Source of the DNA: Panax quinquefolius
Lineage: Eukaryota > Streptophyta > Magnoliopsida > Apiales > Araliaceae
Assembly: GCA_020205615.1 (NCBI GenBank)
Contig: CM035168.1
Coordinates: forward strand, 7,506,237-7,570,236
Direction: 5' to 3'
DNA length: 64,000 bases
Part shown: positions 22,525 through 33,233 of the stretch, piece after piece
Layout of the letters: every line of letters starts with the position of its first letter
Position numbering within the stretch: position 1 is the first letter of the stretch
Notes under the pieces: generated by a model
Told to the model about the DNA's origin: nothing
What the model saw: only the letters and a program-made list of their open reading frames with translations
Database searches by the model: none
Position numbers and translations under genes: made by a program

Positions 22525-22675
22525 ATTTTGAATTAAAAACGAATCGACTATAACGACGATTTTTAAATTCTTCTGACTGGCGTAAAAATCGAACTTTACA
22601 TGTTATATGACGAAAAAAAAAATCGTCGTTATAATAGGATTCGATTTTAGTTATTTCACTATTGTTCACTTGAGA
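22525..22675. mobile_element. Foldback MITE, copy 2
   Basis: GAATTAAAAACGAATCGACT and TATAACGACGATTTTT (22530-22566) are opposed by AAAAATCGTCGTTATA and GATTCGATTTTAGTTATTTC (22618-22660). Same family as 20329-20486; the outermost ends are degraded. Confidence 0.7.
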
Positions 22676-22683
22676 GTCTGACC

Positions 22684-22719
<36 letters not shown>
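22684..22719. repeat. (TA)n microsatellite
   Basis: About 18 perfect TA dinucleotides immediately right of foldback MITE copy 2. Confidence 0.95.
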
Positions 22720-22722
<3 letters not shown>

Positions 22723-24007
22723 AACATTTTATTTTTGGAGAAATTGAATTCATTTCCCAAAACTGAAAAAACAAATGGCATGAAAAAGAAGTGACTGTGC
22801 TCTTTTCTGAATGCGAAGTTTGTGTCATTGAATTAGGCAGGGCTGATGCAGTGGAAGAAAGGCCTGAACTGACAGAAGAAGAAGAGGAGATTATGCCCCA
22901 CCATTTTGAAGATAGATGCAGCCTGCCGGGAGAGTGGAGACATGTAGTTTGGTTTCCAATTAATTTGGAAAAAAACAGAAGAAGAGAAGCCTTAATTAAT
23001 TCTTCTTCCTCCCTTTTATAATATATGATATTTTAAATTTATACATAAAATTAAGAAAATAATTATATATCATTAAATATAATATCAATTGTATATAATA
23101 TTCTTAAATTCTTATAATTATCATATTTATCTCGTTCTCTCTCTTATTTGTAATATTTTTTATGAGTGATATTTTTGAAAAGATTATAATTAATTATCTT
23201 AAATTATATAAAATAATAAATAATTTTTAAAAATTAAAATTATTTAAAACGTCATATATTATGAAATAGAGAGATAATTTAATTCATGCTGCCGTGCCCT
23301 AACAGTTATATCATGTCCTCCGCATGCAAAAAACGTATAGCAATTAACCCTTGTTTTTTTGGTTGTTGAATTGCACTAAAATTATGGGTAATTAATGGCA
23401 GTATATCGGAAGAACCTGGAGACAATTATTCGGTGGTTATTGATCATGGGAAATACTCTTCCGAGTAAAATTATCTCTTTGTTTTAAAAGCAGAAAATTT
23501 TATTTTCTGATATCTGTTTTTCAAGATTTCAATCATTTTTTTCTTTGTTTTCCAAGTTTGCATACCTTTACCTTAATTGTTGATAGTCATTCTTTCATTC
23601 AAGTCTCTCCTATTTTTAAACATTCTTTTCATATTCCCACCAATAAGAATGTGATTGGCAAAAGTTATGTTTCTTAAAAGGCGGTAGCACTCTTACATGG
23701 ATGATCTCTCTCTACTAAAGTCTTAATTGCAGAAAACAAAAAATTAGCATATAAGGGTATTTTAATATTTTTATCACACATATTAGTATGTATGTAAAAC
23801 TCTAGAACAACAAATAATTTGAGACGGAGGGAGTACTCGTTAGTTTTTGTTATTTTTGCTTTCTCTTCACTTGCCTTTTTAGAATATTTAAAAATTAAAA
23901 TATTTTTATCCTAGCGATAACTTGCGTTGATCCCTTTGTTTCTTAGGGACAATAATTTGCCCTCAAAACGTGAGCCCTCAGAAAAATATATAATTATTTT
24001 TATTTCG
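22720..24007. other. Intergenic DNA with an unassigned ORF and a Stowaway-like end
   Basis: A 76-codon ORF at 22791-23021 is Glu-rich in its middle and has no recognised domain; codon context does not distinguish it from chance. A Stowaway-type terminus (TTTGAGACGGAGGGAGTA) ends at 23834, but its left partner was not found, so it is a truncated MITE. The rest is AT-rich. Confidence 0.45.
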
Positions 24008-24160
24008 TCTCTTAAACGAAATATAGAGAGTGAATTAAAAACAAAACGATTATAACGACTTGTTTATCCGTCATTATAGCATAAAAAATTAATATTCTAT
24101 TTTATAACGACAGATATAGTCGATTCTTTTTTAATTTACTCTATATGATTCACTGAAAAG
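24008..24160. mobile_element. Foldback MITE, copy 3
   Basis: The left arm (GTGAATTAAAAACAAAACGA, TATAACGACT) near 24029-24060 is opposed by a right arm (ATAGTCGATTCTTTTTTAAT, TTACTCTATATGATTCACTG) near 24115-24155. Same family as the copies at 20329 and 22525, with the CACTGAA-type outer end preserved on the right. Confidence 0.7.
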
Positions 24161-24984
24161 AGTCAACCTATGTATATATATTATAAAATACTTATATATA
24201 TATATATATCATTACATGAAAATAATTTATTTTTAACATAATATTTTGTTAAAATAATTATTTTTCTTGTAGTGTATATTAATGCTTTTTGTACTTATAT
24301 ACATATTTTAGTCTTCTTGTTGCATAAATATAAGTTTATTATATTTATAATTAACTATCTATAATAAATAAACAATGACCCCGTGTAAAACCCAAACCTG
24401 ACAAGTAAAAATTGAGTTTAAATTCTAAAAGCCAAAATTAATGAATTAGCAAATGTAGTTGGTAAATTTTAATGATTACACCATCGAACTTTTAATTTTT
24501 AAATTATCACAAGAAACTTATTATTATTATTTTCAAATTGGGTTACTCCATTAAAAAAATTAGACAAATGTTAAGAATTTATCGATATGGCTCTGAAAAA
24601 AAATACAAAAATTAAAAATATTACACGTGGCAAAAAAAATAATATAAAACTTAAAAGTAAAATTAAAAAAATAAAAACATCTTTCTTCTTTAACCAAAAC
24701 ATATCTAACCATCTTTCTTATTTGAGTTCTTTTTATTCTTCATTAAAACAGATTTAACTGACATGAAGATCTAACTGACATCAAAATAGATCTAATTATA
24801 TTATTTGGCATCTGCTCTGCTGCTCTCATTCGACTTCAAAATCTCTCTCTCTTCATCCCTTTTGACCTTAAACGACTATTATTTGCCATTAACAAAGTTT
24901 TGTATTTGCTTCAGGTTCGTCTTATTAAGGTATCGTGATTTTATTTCTCTTGGGATGCCCAATTTAATTTTTGAGGTTTTAGGG
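24161..24984. other. Host locus left of the nested retrotransposon
   Basis: AT-rich DNA becoming CT-richer from 24790. A short ORF begins at 24805 without a recognisable product. The sequence at 24780-24984 resembles a plant 5' UTR and continues at 52878 after removal of the insertion. Confidence 0.4.
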
Positions 24985-24989
24985 TTAAC
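24985..24989. repeat. Target-site duplication of element A (left copy)
   Basis: TTAAC, repeated exactly at 52873-52877. Confidence 0.92.
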
Positions 24990-25335
24990 TATAAGACCCC
25001 AACTTTTATAAATAAAGATGAATTTTTTTCTAAATATCATTTTTGAATATTAATGTGTGAATTTGTTATAATGTTATAGTTATGGGTAATATTTATAAAT
25101 TTTACAAAGTAAACAAGTTGTTATAAAATATTCTATTAGTTGGGGAATATTCGTTTTATCAGGGAATACTCATACGACGGCACAATTATTGGTGGACCCC
25201 ACAACGGAATTATTGTCGGAGTTAAAAAATGACATAAATATCTTTTTATAAAAATAACGACAAAATTTTTACCGTTAACTGTTGAAATAAAAGGTGATAA
25301 AAGTACAGTAATACACGTGGTTGCATAGTAGCACA
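24990..25335 (+). mobile_element. Element A 5' LTR, first part
   Basis: Matches 50170-50514 of the 3' LTR. The element B insertion follows at 25336, after the duplicated GCACA (25331-25335). Confidence 0.9.
25331..25335. repeat. Target-site duplication of element B (left copy)
   Basis: GCACA, repeated exactly at 44786-44790, where the interrupted LTR A resumes. Confidence 0.92.
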
Positions 25336-25711
25336 TGTAAGACCCCAACTTATTATTAATGAAATTTAATTTTCTCTATTTATTATTTTGAAATAGTAAG
25401 GGTTGATTTGATTAATGTGGATAGTTAGGGTAAAATACATAAATATTTCAAAATAAGCAAGTGGTTATAAAATATTCATTGTTGTCGGAGAATATTAAAT
25501 CTTGTCGGGGAATATTAAATGCGGCCAGTATGACAATATTGGGCCCCATAATGAAAGCGATTGGATGAAGAAAATGACAAATATAAGTTGTTTAAAAATA
25601 ACGGCGTGGTTATTCTGAATTATCTTGTTAAAATACCCGAATTGGTTAAAACACGAAGACACGGTATTGCACCAATTATTGATTCTACGTGAGAAGGCTT
25701 TACTCGATAAT

Positions 25712-28481
25712 TGTGGCGCCCCAAAATAGGTAAACATCACCTATTACGAGTTGTCGATACATGATGCGAAACAACTACAACTTTATTATTACAACAAGAA
25801 AGCGTGAGTTTGAATACAAATATTATCTTACAGACAATATCTATACTCAAATAAATCCTCATCACATTTATTGATACATTATTTTACAAAAATGGTGAGG
25901 ACTACTAAACAATCCTTTCTAAAACCTTCATTCCGTACCCCAGGCTTCGTACTCGCTTATATTCTCGCCTCCACGAGAAAAATGGAACAAAAAGGAAAAG
26001 GTGAGCTCAACTAGCTCGATAAAGAATATTATGACTAAGATAATATACAACAAATTATCGTTAGTCTTGACGAGGGAAAAATCTAATAGAATCTGATAGA
26101 CAACAAATTTTAAATCAATATTCGCATGTGAAATAATAATTCATTAGAAGAGTTAAGTAGAGAATGCAAACTACTATCTTACATGTATGAATTTAAAAGT
26201 TCATCGTCTATCTTTTATCCTGTAACATCAATCGATATACATACGGAATCAAATATTCATCTTTGCACTACTGGCCAAAGATATTCATCGATTAAGTCGT
26301 ATTCATTTAAACACTGTTCATCTTTAGACTACTGGGCGAAAGATATTCTTCAGAAATCATTCATCTTTGCACTTCTGGTAAAGATATTCTTAAGAAATCA
26401 TTCATCTTTGCACTATGGCCAAAGATATTCCATAATATCATCATTTAAGGCGAGGATGATGAAAAATATTTTTTTTTAAAGAAGCGAATCCGGTGAAACA
26501 AAATGACAAGGATTAAGGATTAAGGATTCGTACTTGGTTTTATCCACGTCCAAAAATACCTCAAAAATAATCATAGTGGTGTAAAATTCAAGAATGATCA
26601 AAACATGGATACAATCGGAGTTAGTATCCGAATAGATGTTTTAGACGAAAAGAAGAAATTTTATTTTTAAATTGAATAGTCCAGTATCGTGAATAGTCTT
26701 CAAGTATCGTGAATAGTGTCATTATCGTGAATAGTAACTCGACACCAAAAGATAATAATTCCACAAAAACATCTTCACGCTTCATGAATAGTACTCGTGA
26801 ATAGTAACTCGTGAATAGTAACTCATGAATAGTAACTTCGTGAATAGTAACCCATGAATAGTAACCCAGAGCATGAAAAAGTTCCAAATTTGATAAAACT
26901 TCGAGGATCAACATTTCAAAGACGTAATGATATTGAAGAAATAATATCATTCTGAAAAAATAATATCCCTTACCTCGAAAGATCGGTACTTCAAATTTAG
27001 AATCTAGGGTATAGTCTTTGAAGGAACTTGCAACGAATCTAGCAATACTCAAAGTATACTCAAAATACTCACAAGAATACGTTCGATAATATAGAGAGAA
27101 AACTTTAGTTTACGGTGTGATTTTCAATTCTAACCTAAGCACCTATTTATAGGAAAATGCTTAGAACACCAAAGCGAAAATAATAATATTTCTTAAAATA
27201 TTCAAGCCCACCTTAGAAATCTGATTTCAGATCATTTATAACACATGTGAGCCACTCAATTACAACAAAAACGTTTTTCTTACAAAAATATTTTAAACTA
27301 CCAAAAATCAATTATTTGAACTTGAACTTCAATAATTCATAATAAATAGCCCTTTCATCAGAAAATTCGAATCTCTTGAGTTTTTATAGAATTTCAATTC
27401 TCTACAACTTTGCAGAAGAAAGTTTTTCCAAATTCCAAATAGAAATTGACCGAAATCCATAAGCAGGCGATTTTACAATTTATAATCAAATTTCGATCGA
27501 TAAGCGGGGTCCACAGACATGTTTAACATGTTTTAAATATTTATTGCAACAAAATACTCTTCCTCCTCAGATACTCATATATCCCACATTCGTTGTAAAA
27601 AATATCATAGTTAATATATTATTAAAATAATATATTTAAATGAATTATTTTATCGAGAAAAAAGATAAAATATTAATTTTCAACAATTGTCATTTTAAAA
27701 ATTTTCTCCATCTATATCCACATAAAATCAATATTTTCCTCATCATATAAATCAATAATTAATTATTCACAAATAATATTACGAGAATCACAATATTGAC
27801 AACAGGCGGTTCAGGAAGAGGGGCTTTCGATAAGAATTTCTTCTTCTTGGCGGCATGATTAGGTGACCAAACCTCTCCTTAGACTTAACTTTCTAGACAT
27901 TGCCAATAATGTTATCTAATAATATTATTAGGATAATATGAATTATTGCTTCGATAATGAAAATACGTGTAATGACAATTATTGAAACAATGACAATATA
28001 AAATATCAATGACAATTATTAACTCAATAATAAAATCTTTGAAAGTAATTATCGTAATCATTATTGAGTAGTGCCTTCTTACGTAAGAATCAATAATTGG
28101 TGCAATACTGGTGTCTTCTTGTTCAACAACGGCGTATTAGTGTGTTTTAACCATAAGAGTATTCCAACGGTGATTATTGGTAACAACTCACATGATATTT
28201 TAAAACAACTTATATTTGTCGTTTTCTTCATCCAATCGCTTTTCAGTTATGGGGCCCACACATGGGCTGCTGCGTCAGTCATACGAATATTCCGACGATA
28301 CGAATATTCCACGACCAAACGAATATTCCCAAGCGATAATGAATATTTTATAACCACTTGCTTATTTTGAAATATTTGCGTATTTAACTCTTAACTATCC
28401 ACATTAATCAAATCAACCCTTACTATTTCAAAATAATAAATAAAGGAAATTCCTTTTATTTAAAAATTTGAGGGTCTTACA
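25712..28481 (-). mobile_element. 3' LTR of element B (-)
   Basis: About 2.77 kb from TGTGGCGCCCC to GGGTCTTACA. It has a TATA box (reverse of CTATTTATAGGA near 27150), a GTGAATAGTAACT array at 26680-26870 and three to four ~55-bp repeats with ATCTTTG...CAAAGAT inverted halves at 26255-26430. The ORFs reported here (for example 26621-27052) are translations of these repeats, not genes. Confidence 0.88.
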
Positions 28482-28483
28482 AC

Positions 28484-28960
28484 CTCCCTCCTTATGAAAT
28501 TTCGTCCTCGAAATTGGCGTCACGATACACAGTGTTTGAAAAGGTGAGGATACCTCGCTTTCATTTCGTTCCAATTCCCGGTCATTTCCTCTATAGCATG
28601 ATTTCTCCACAAAACTTTAACTTGTGGTATGACCTTTCTTGGCGTAGGACATGCTCCTTCTATCCAAGATCTTGACAGTACCTCCTCATACGTTAAGTCT
28701 TGGCTATCTCGTCCGGTTCTAACTCGATAACGTGGTTCGGGTCTTTCACATATTTCTGAAATATGGATATGTGAAACACATTATGAACACGAGATATACT
28801 CGGAGGTAACGCAAGTCTATAGGCTACATTTCCTACTCGGTCGAGAATTTGAAATGGACCGATAAATCGTGGATTGAGCTTTCCTCTCTTCCCAAATCTT
28901 GTAACTCCCTTCCATGGAGCAACTTCGCAACAATACATGATCCCTACATTAAATTCCACG
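28484..28960 (-). pseudogene. Element B (-): integrase C-terminal GPY/F domain and chromodomain region
   Basis: The minus-strand frame at 28959-28693 carries the GPY/F-type segment (G-K-L-N-P-R-F-I-G-P-F ... Y-R-L-A-L-P-P ... VHNVFHIS-F-KYV-DPNHVI-LEPDEIA), typical of the chromovirus integrase C-terminus. The following ~200 bases toward 28500 hold the chromodomain-like region in broken frames. This part targets integration to particular chromatin in intact chromoviruses. Confidence 0.8.
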
Positions 28961-29054
28961 TCCTTTCGATGAAGATCCGCATAACTCTTTTATCGATCTT
29001 GTCTTGTTTGTATCGTTGTCGAATCATTTGGATCTTTTTCGGTGATCATACGTC

Positions 29055-29770
29055 TTAACTTTCGGGTCCCAACAATGTTGCTTCACCCACCTCATCCCAA
29101 CATATTGGAGAGCGACATTTTCGTCCATATAATGCTTCAAATGGAGCCACACCTATACTTGCACGATAAGCTGTTGTTGTAGGAGAATTCCACCGATGGT
29201 AAATACTTATCCCAACCGCCCTTGAAGTACAGGACACGAGTCTTAATAAATCTTCAAGAGTTTGAATAGTCCTCTCTCGATTGTCCGTCTGGTTTGGGGA
29301 TGGTATGCGAACTAAATCGTAAATCCGTGCCCATAGCTTTTTGCAAGCTAACCCAAAATCTTGAAGTGAATCTTGGGTCACGATCCAAACTATGGATACG
29401 GGCATGCCATGCAACCTCACAATCTCATTCACGCATATACTAGCAAGGCGTTCGAGGGAATAAGTCTCCGTATCGGCAAGAAATGAAAGCGGAGACTTGG
29501 TTAGTCTATCAATAATAACCCAAATAGCATTGATGCCTTGAGAAACCGTAGGAAGACCGTGTGAAATCCATGGTAATGTGTTCCCACTTCCATTTCGGAA
29601 TCTCAAGTGGTTGCAACGGACCCTTAGGTACTAGATGCTCGCCTTTACACGTTGACAAGTTAAACACATCGAGATAAACTTTGCAATCTCTCTCTTCATA
29701 TTGTTCCACCAAAATGTATGTCGAAGATCACGATACATTTAGTACTTCGAGGATGGATTGCAAATGGTGT
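29055..29770 (-). pseudogene. Element B (-): integrase core, frameshifted
   Basis: The minus-strand frames include I-N-A-I-W-V-I-I-D-R-L-T-K-S (start of the catalytic core, first Asp), a degraded D-P-R-F-like stretch near 29380, S-N-Q-T-D-N before the E-R-T-I-Q-T-L-E-D-L-L-R helix (catalytic Glu region), and the A-L-Y-G-R-K-C-R-S-P segment. Remains of the zinc-binding H2C2 region lie at 29620-29760. Several indels split the frame. Confidence 0.82.
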
Positions 29771-30019
29771 ATTGTGTGCCTCCATCATAATCTTGTACTT
29801 CAAATCAGTCGTTAGGAACACAAAGTCTAGAGTGGACTCAAGTATTCCTTCTTCATCAATTCTCGCTTAGGAATAGCTCCTTCTTGTACTTTCTTCTTCA
29901 TACGCATAAGCTCAAGATTCGGTGGCTTGAGCAACCTTAACTTTTTCTATTAAAGTTGGCTCTGTCGTATACTTGACATCATCGCTTTTCGTTCCTTCAT
30001 ATGATCTTCTACTCAACAC

Positions 30020-31095
30020 GTCGGCTACCACGTTAAACTTTACCGGGATGGTATTGAATAGTGTGGTCGTAGTCTTTCAATAGCTCGAGCCAACGTCATT
30101 GCCTAGATGTTGAGTTCTTTTGAGTGAAGAAATATTTAAGGCTTTTATGGTGCGAATATATCTCCACTTTCTCCCCATATAGATAGTGCCTCCATATCTT
30201 TAAGCTTGAAAAAAGCTTGCTTTAACTCTAGATCATGAGTAGGATAATTCCTCTCATACTCTTTAAGTTGTCGCGAGGCATAGGCTATGACTTTCCACGT
30301 TGCATGAGAACACATCCTAACCCTTTGCACGAAGCATCATTTGTAGATAACAAATCCATCCAACCGGATGGTATTGTTAGAAACAGTCTTAGAAATAAGT
30401 CTCCTCTTAAGCTCTTGGAAACTCTTCTCGCATTCTTCGCTCCAAGCGAATTTCGTATCCTTTCGAGTTAAATTTGAGTTAATGGAGTAGCGATTCGAGA
30501 AAACCCTTCCACGAATCTCGATAATAACCCATTAAGCCCAAAAACTACGTGCTTACATCGCAGACTTGGTCGATCCCAACTTTGTATTGCTTGATCTTCG
30601 TCGGATCAGCAGATACTCCATGTTTTGACACCACGTGCCCAAGAAATGCTACTTCCTCAAGCCGAACTCGCATTTCTTCAATTTGGCATATAGTTGGTTT
30701 TCACGAAGCCTTTGGAGTACCGACTTCAAATGGTGCTCATGATCTTCACGACTTTTGGAATATATGAGGATGTCATCAAAAAACAACAACGAATTGATCC
30801 AAATATTCCTTGAATACTCGGTTCATCATATCCATGAAAGCGCGAGGAGCATTAGTTAGTCCGAAAGACATGACTAAGAATTCATAATGCCCATCTGGAG
30901 TTACGAAGGCGGTCTTTGGAATATCCTCGATTCTAATCTTCATTTGATGATATCCGAGCGAAGATCGATTTTTGAAAAGAATTGTGCCCCTTGCAATCGG
31001 GTCGAACAAGTCATCAATACGAGGTAGAGGATACCTATTCTTGATGGTGACATGGTTCAATTCAGATAGTCAATACAAAGTCGCATACTCCCCGT
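30020..31095 (-). pseudogene. Element B (-): reverse transcriptase and RNase H, frameshifted
   Basis: RT landmarks on the minus strand: [18 protein letters not shown] at ~31055-31005, the [14 protein letters not shown] box at ~30890-30850, and the catalytic [10 protein letters not shown] just after a T-run at ~30775. RNase H landmarks: Q-R-V and [23 protein letters not shown] at 30310-30230. Frames shift at least three times. Confidence 0.85.
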
Positions 31096-31559
31096 CTTTC
31101 TTCTTTACAAATAAAGCAGGGAGCACCCCGAGGAGATGTACTGGGGACGAATGAAACCGATGTCCAACAATTCTGTAGTTGGACCTTTAACTCTGAAGTT
31201 CAATAGGAGCCATTCGATATGGGGTTTTAGAAATGGGCTTTGTACTGAGTTCAAGATCAATAAAGAATTCAACTTCATGTTACGGGGTAGGCAGGAAGTT
31301 CTTCTTGAAATCGTCGGAAAGTCGATAACAATGGGAATATTATTCAAATTTGGCGTGTCTTTATTCAAATCCATAACATGGGCTAAGAAAGCTTGACATC
31401 CGTTTTTTCAATAAGCGAATAGCTTTATGATTAGATATGGCGTTGATTGATTTTAATGGTTTAGTTGCTTGAATCATACAACGGGTTGGTTAGGAATATG
31501 AAAACTAACAACCTTACGGAAACAATCAATTTTGGCATGATGAGTAGTTAACAATCAAT

Positions 31560-31880
31560 CCCTAAAATCACATCAAAAGCAAGTATCTTTAAAGAGATAA
31601 GGTCGGACGGGTAAGGTGATGGTGCCAACTTGAATCAAACAAGATTTATAAGCGGTGGATGTGATGAAAGTTTCTCTAACGTAGTTTTCACAGATAGGTC
31701 GAAGTCTAATTTCTCGAGTCAAGTTTAAGCGTTGAGCACTGGCGGAGAGATAAATGAATGGGTAGCACCCGAGTGTCAAGTAAGGTATAAACTTGCAAGA
31801 ATTTATAAATAGCTTACCCGTGATCACCTCGTTTGGGTTCCTCGCATTATGACCGATCACTGACAAATGCTCTTCCGGAA
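31560..31880 (-). pseudogene. Element B (-): aspartic protease region
   Basis: On the minus strand, G-A-T-H-S-F-I-S near 31770 follows Asp-Thr codons out of frame by one base, which is the D-[S/T]-G-A active-site loop of Ty3/gypsy protease. Downstream reads A-Q-R-L-N-L and V-R-E-T-F-I-T-S-T-A-Y-K-S-C-L-I-Q-V. It is disrupted by a single-base indel at the active site. Confidence 0.75.
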
Positions 31881-31949
31881 TCGTTGACTTTGACTTTTAC
31901 GGGACGATCTTTTGAGTCACCAATCCCATTGAACTAGGTTTTGCTTCTG

Positions 31950-32880
31950 CGTAATGATCTCGGCGATATGTCCTTCCTTTCCACAACTATAGCATACCTT
32001 GAGCTGTTGTGGGCGGTTTGATCGATATGTCCCTCTTTTTCGCATTTATAGCATATATGACCGGTGGTCGTTCTTCTCCCTTAGAACCGATTCTTTACAC
32101 GACTTTGTCGTCTTCACATAGTCGTTGTTAAATCTCCTCTTTTTAAAATCTCCTCGACTCGCTTCTTACATTTTCATGGCCATGATTACCACCGAGTGGT
32201 AACCATTTTTGTCCGTCTGTTTCTTTCTCATTTGGTTATCATTATTACATTGATCGCTATATCCGTACGATCCACGGTTATGGTCCCTCGGTTGGTAGTA
32301 CTCGTTAACTTCATTTCTAATAATTGAGCCACATTTTACAACATCTGAATAAAGAGAAAATTTATGGGAAATGAGATCTTGGCGATCTTGGGTTTCAAAC
32401 CTCTAAGAAACATCCGCGTCATCGTTCCTCATTCTCCACCAAATGAGGTGCAAACACGGATAACTCTGCAAACTTTGCCTCGTCTTGAGACACCGCCGTC
32501 GTGTTGTTTTGTTCAATCGATGAACTCCACTTCCTTCATATAGCGAACACTTTCGGAAAGTATTTGTCATTAAATAGCTTTCTGAAACGTCTCCCAAGAC
32601 ATCTTTGAGTTAATTTGGATGGGTGCGCTTCCTGAGACTCCACCGATGAGTCTGCTTCGCCACGGAACATAAAGGTGGCGAATGGAACCTTATGTTCCTC
32701 CGTGCATCCCAAGACATCGAATATCTTGGTAATTTGTTTGACCCGTGTTTCCGCCGCCATGATCGGATCGGCTTTCCCTTAAATTCTGGTGGTCCCGACT
32801 CTTTGAAGCTGCTTGGTTGTGACAACCCGTGAATTGCTATCATTTTTCTCTGTATTTTGAACACGAGTCTCCACAAATGC
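31950..32880 (-). pseudogene. Element B (-): gag with zinc knuckles, fragmented
   Basis: The capsid-like region is at 32876-32400 (F-K-E-S-G-P-P-E-F-K-G-K-P ... F-M-F-R-G-E-A), in three overlapping frames. Further along the minus strand are two CCHC-type segments (C-Y-K-C-E-K-E-G-H and C-Y-S-C-G-K-E-G-H) at 32060-31955. In an intact element it would form the virus-like particle. Confidence 0.75.
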
Positions 32881-33233
32881 GATTTTGCATGAAGCGCAAA
32901 AAGCTTCTAAACATTCCTCGTTCATCATCTACTCGATGGTGTTGTTCATGGGAGGAACATTGCCCGACTGTTACGTTCTCCTCGTTGGTGAGTCTGAGCA
33001 TCTCCACGGTCTCATTTCCATTGTTAATATTCTCAATTCGACATTCTCAAATCTTGTCATAAAACAACAAGGGTTAATTAAGGAAATCAATATATCACAT
33101 AATATCCCTATATCTTGACCAACTAACAAATAAGCTTAGGTATGACACCACTAGCGAAGGATTTACTCGTCTCTCCCTCTAGTTCTATTCCCGATCTCGC
33201 TTGGAGATCATATCCCTAAGCTCGATACCAAGC

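Noticed and set aside
22791..23021. 76-codon Glu-rich ORF; also considered as a microRNA precursor
   Set aside because: No recognised protein family, no mature microRNA match found by eye, and no clear hairpin.
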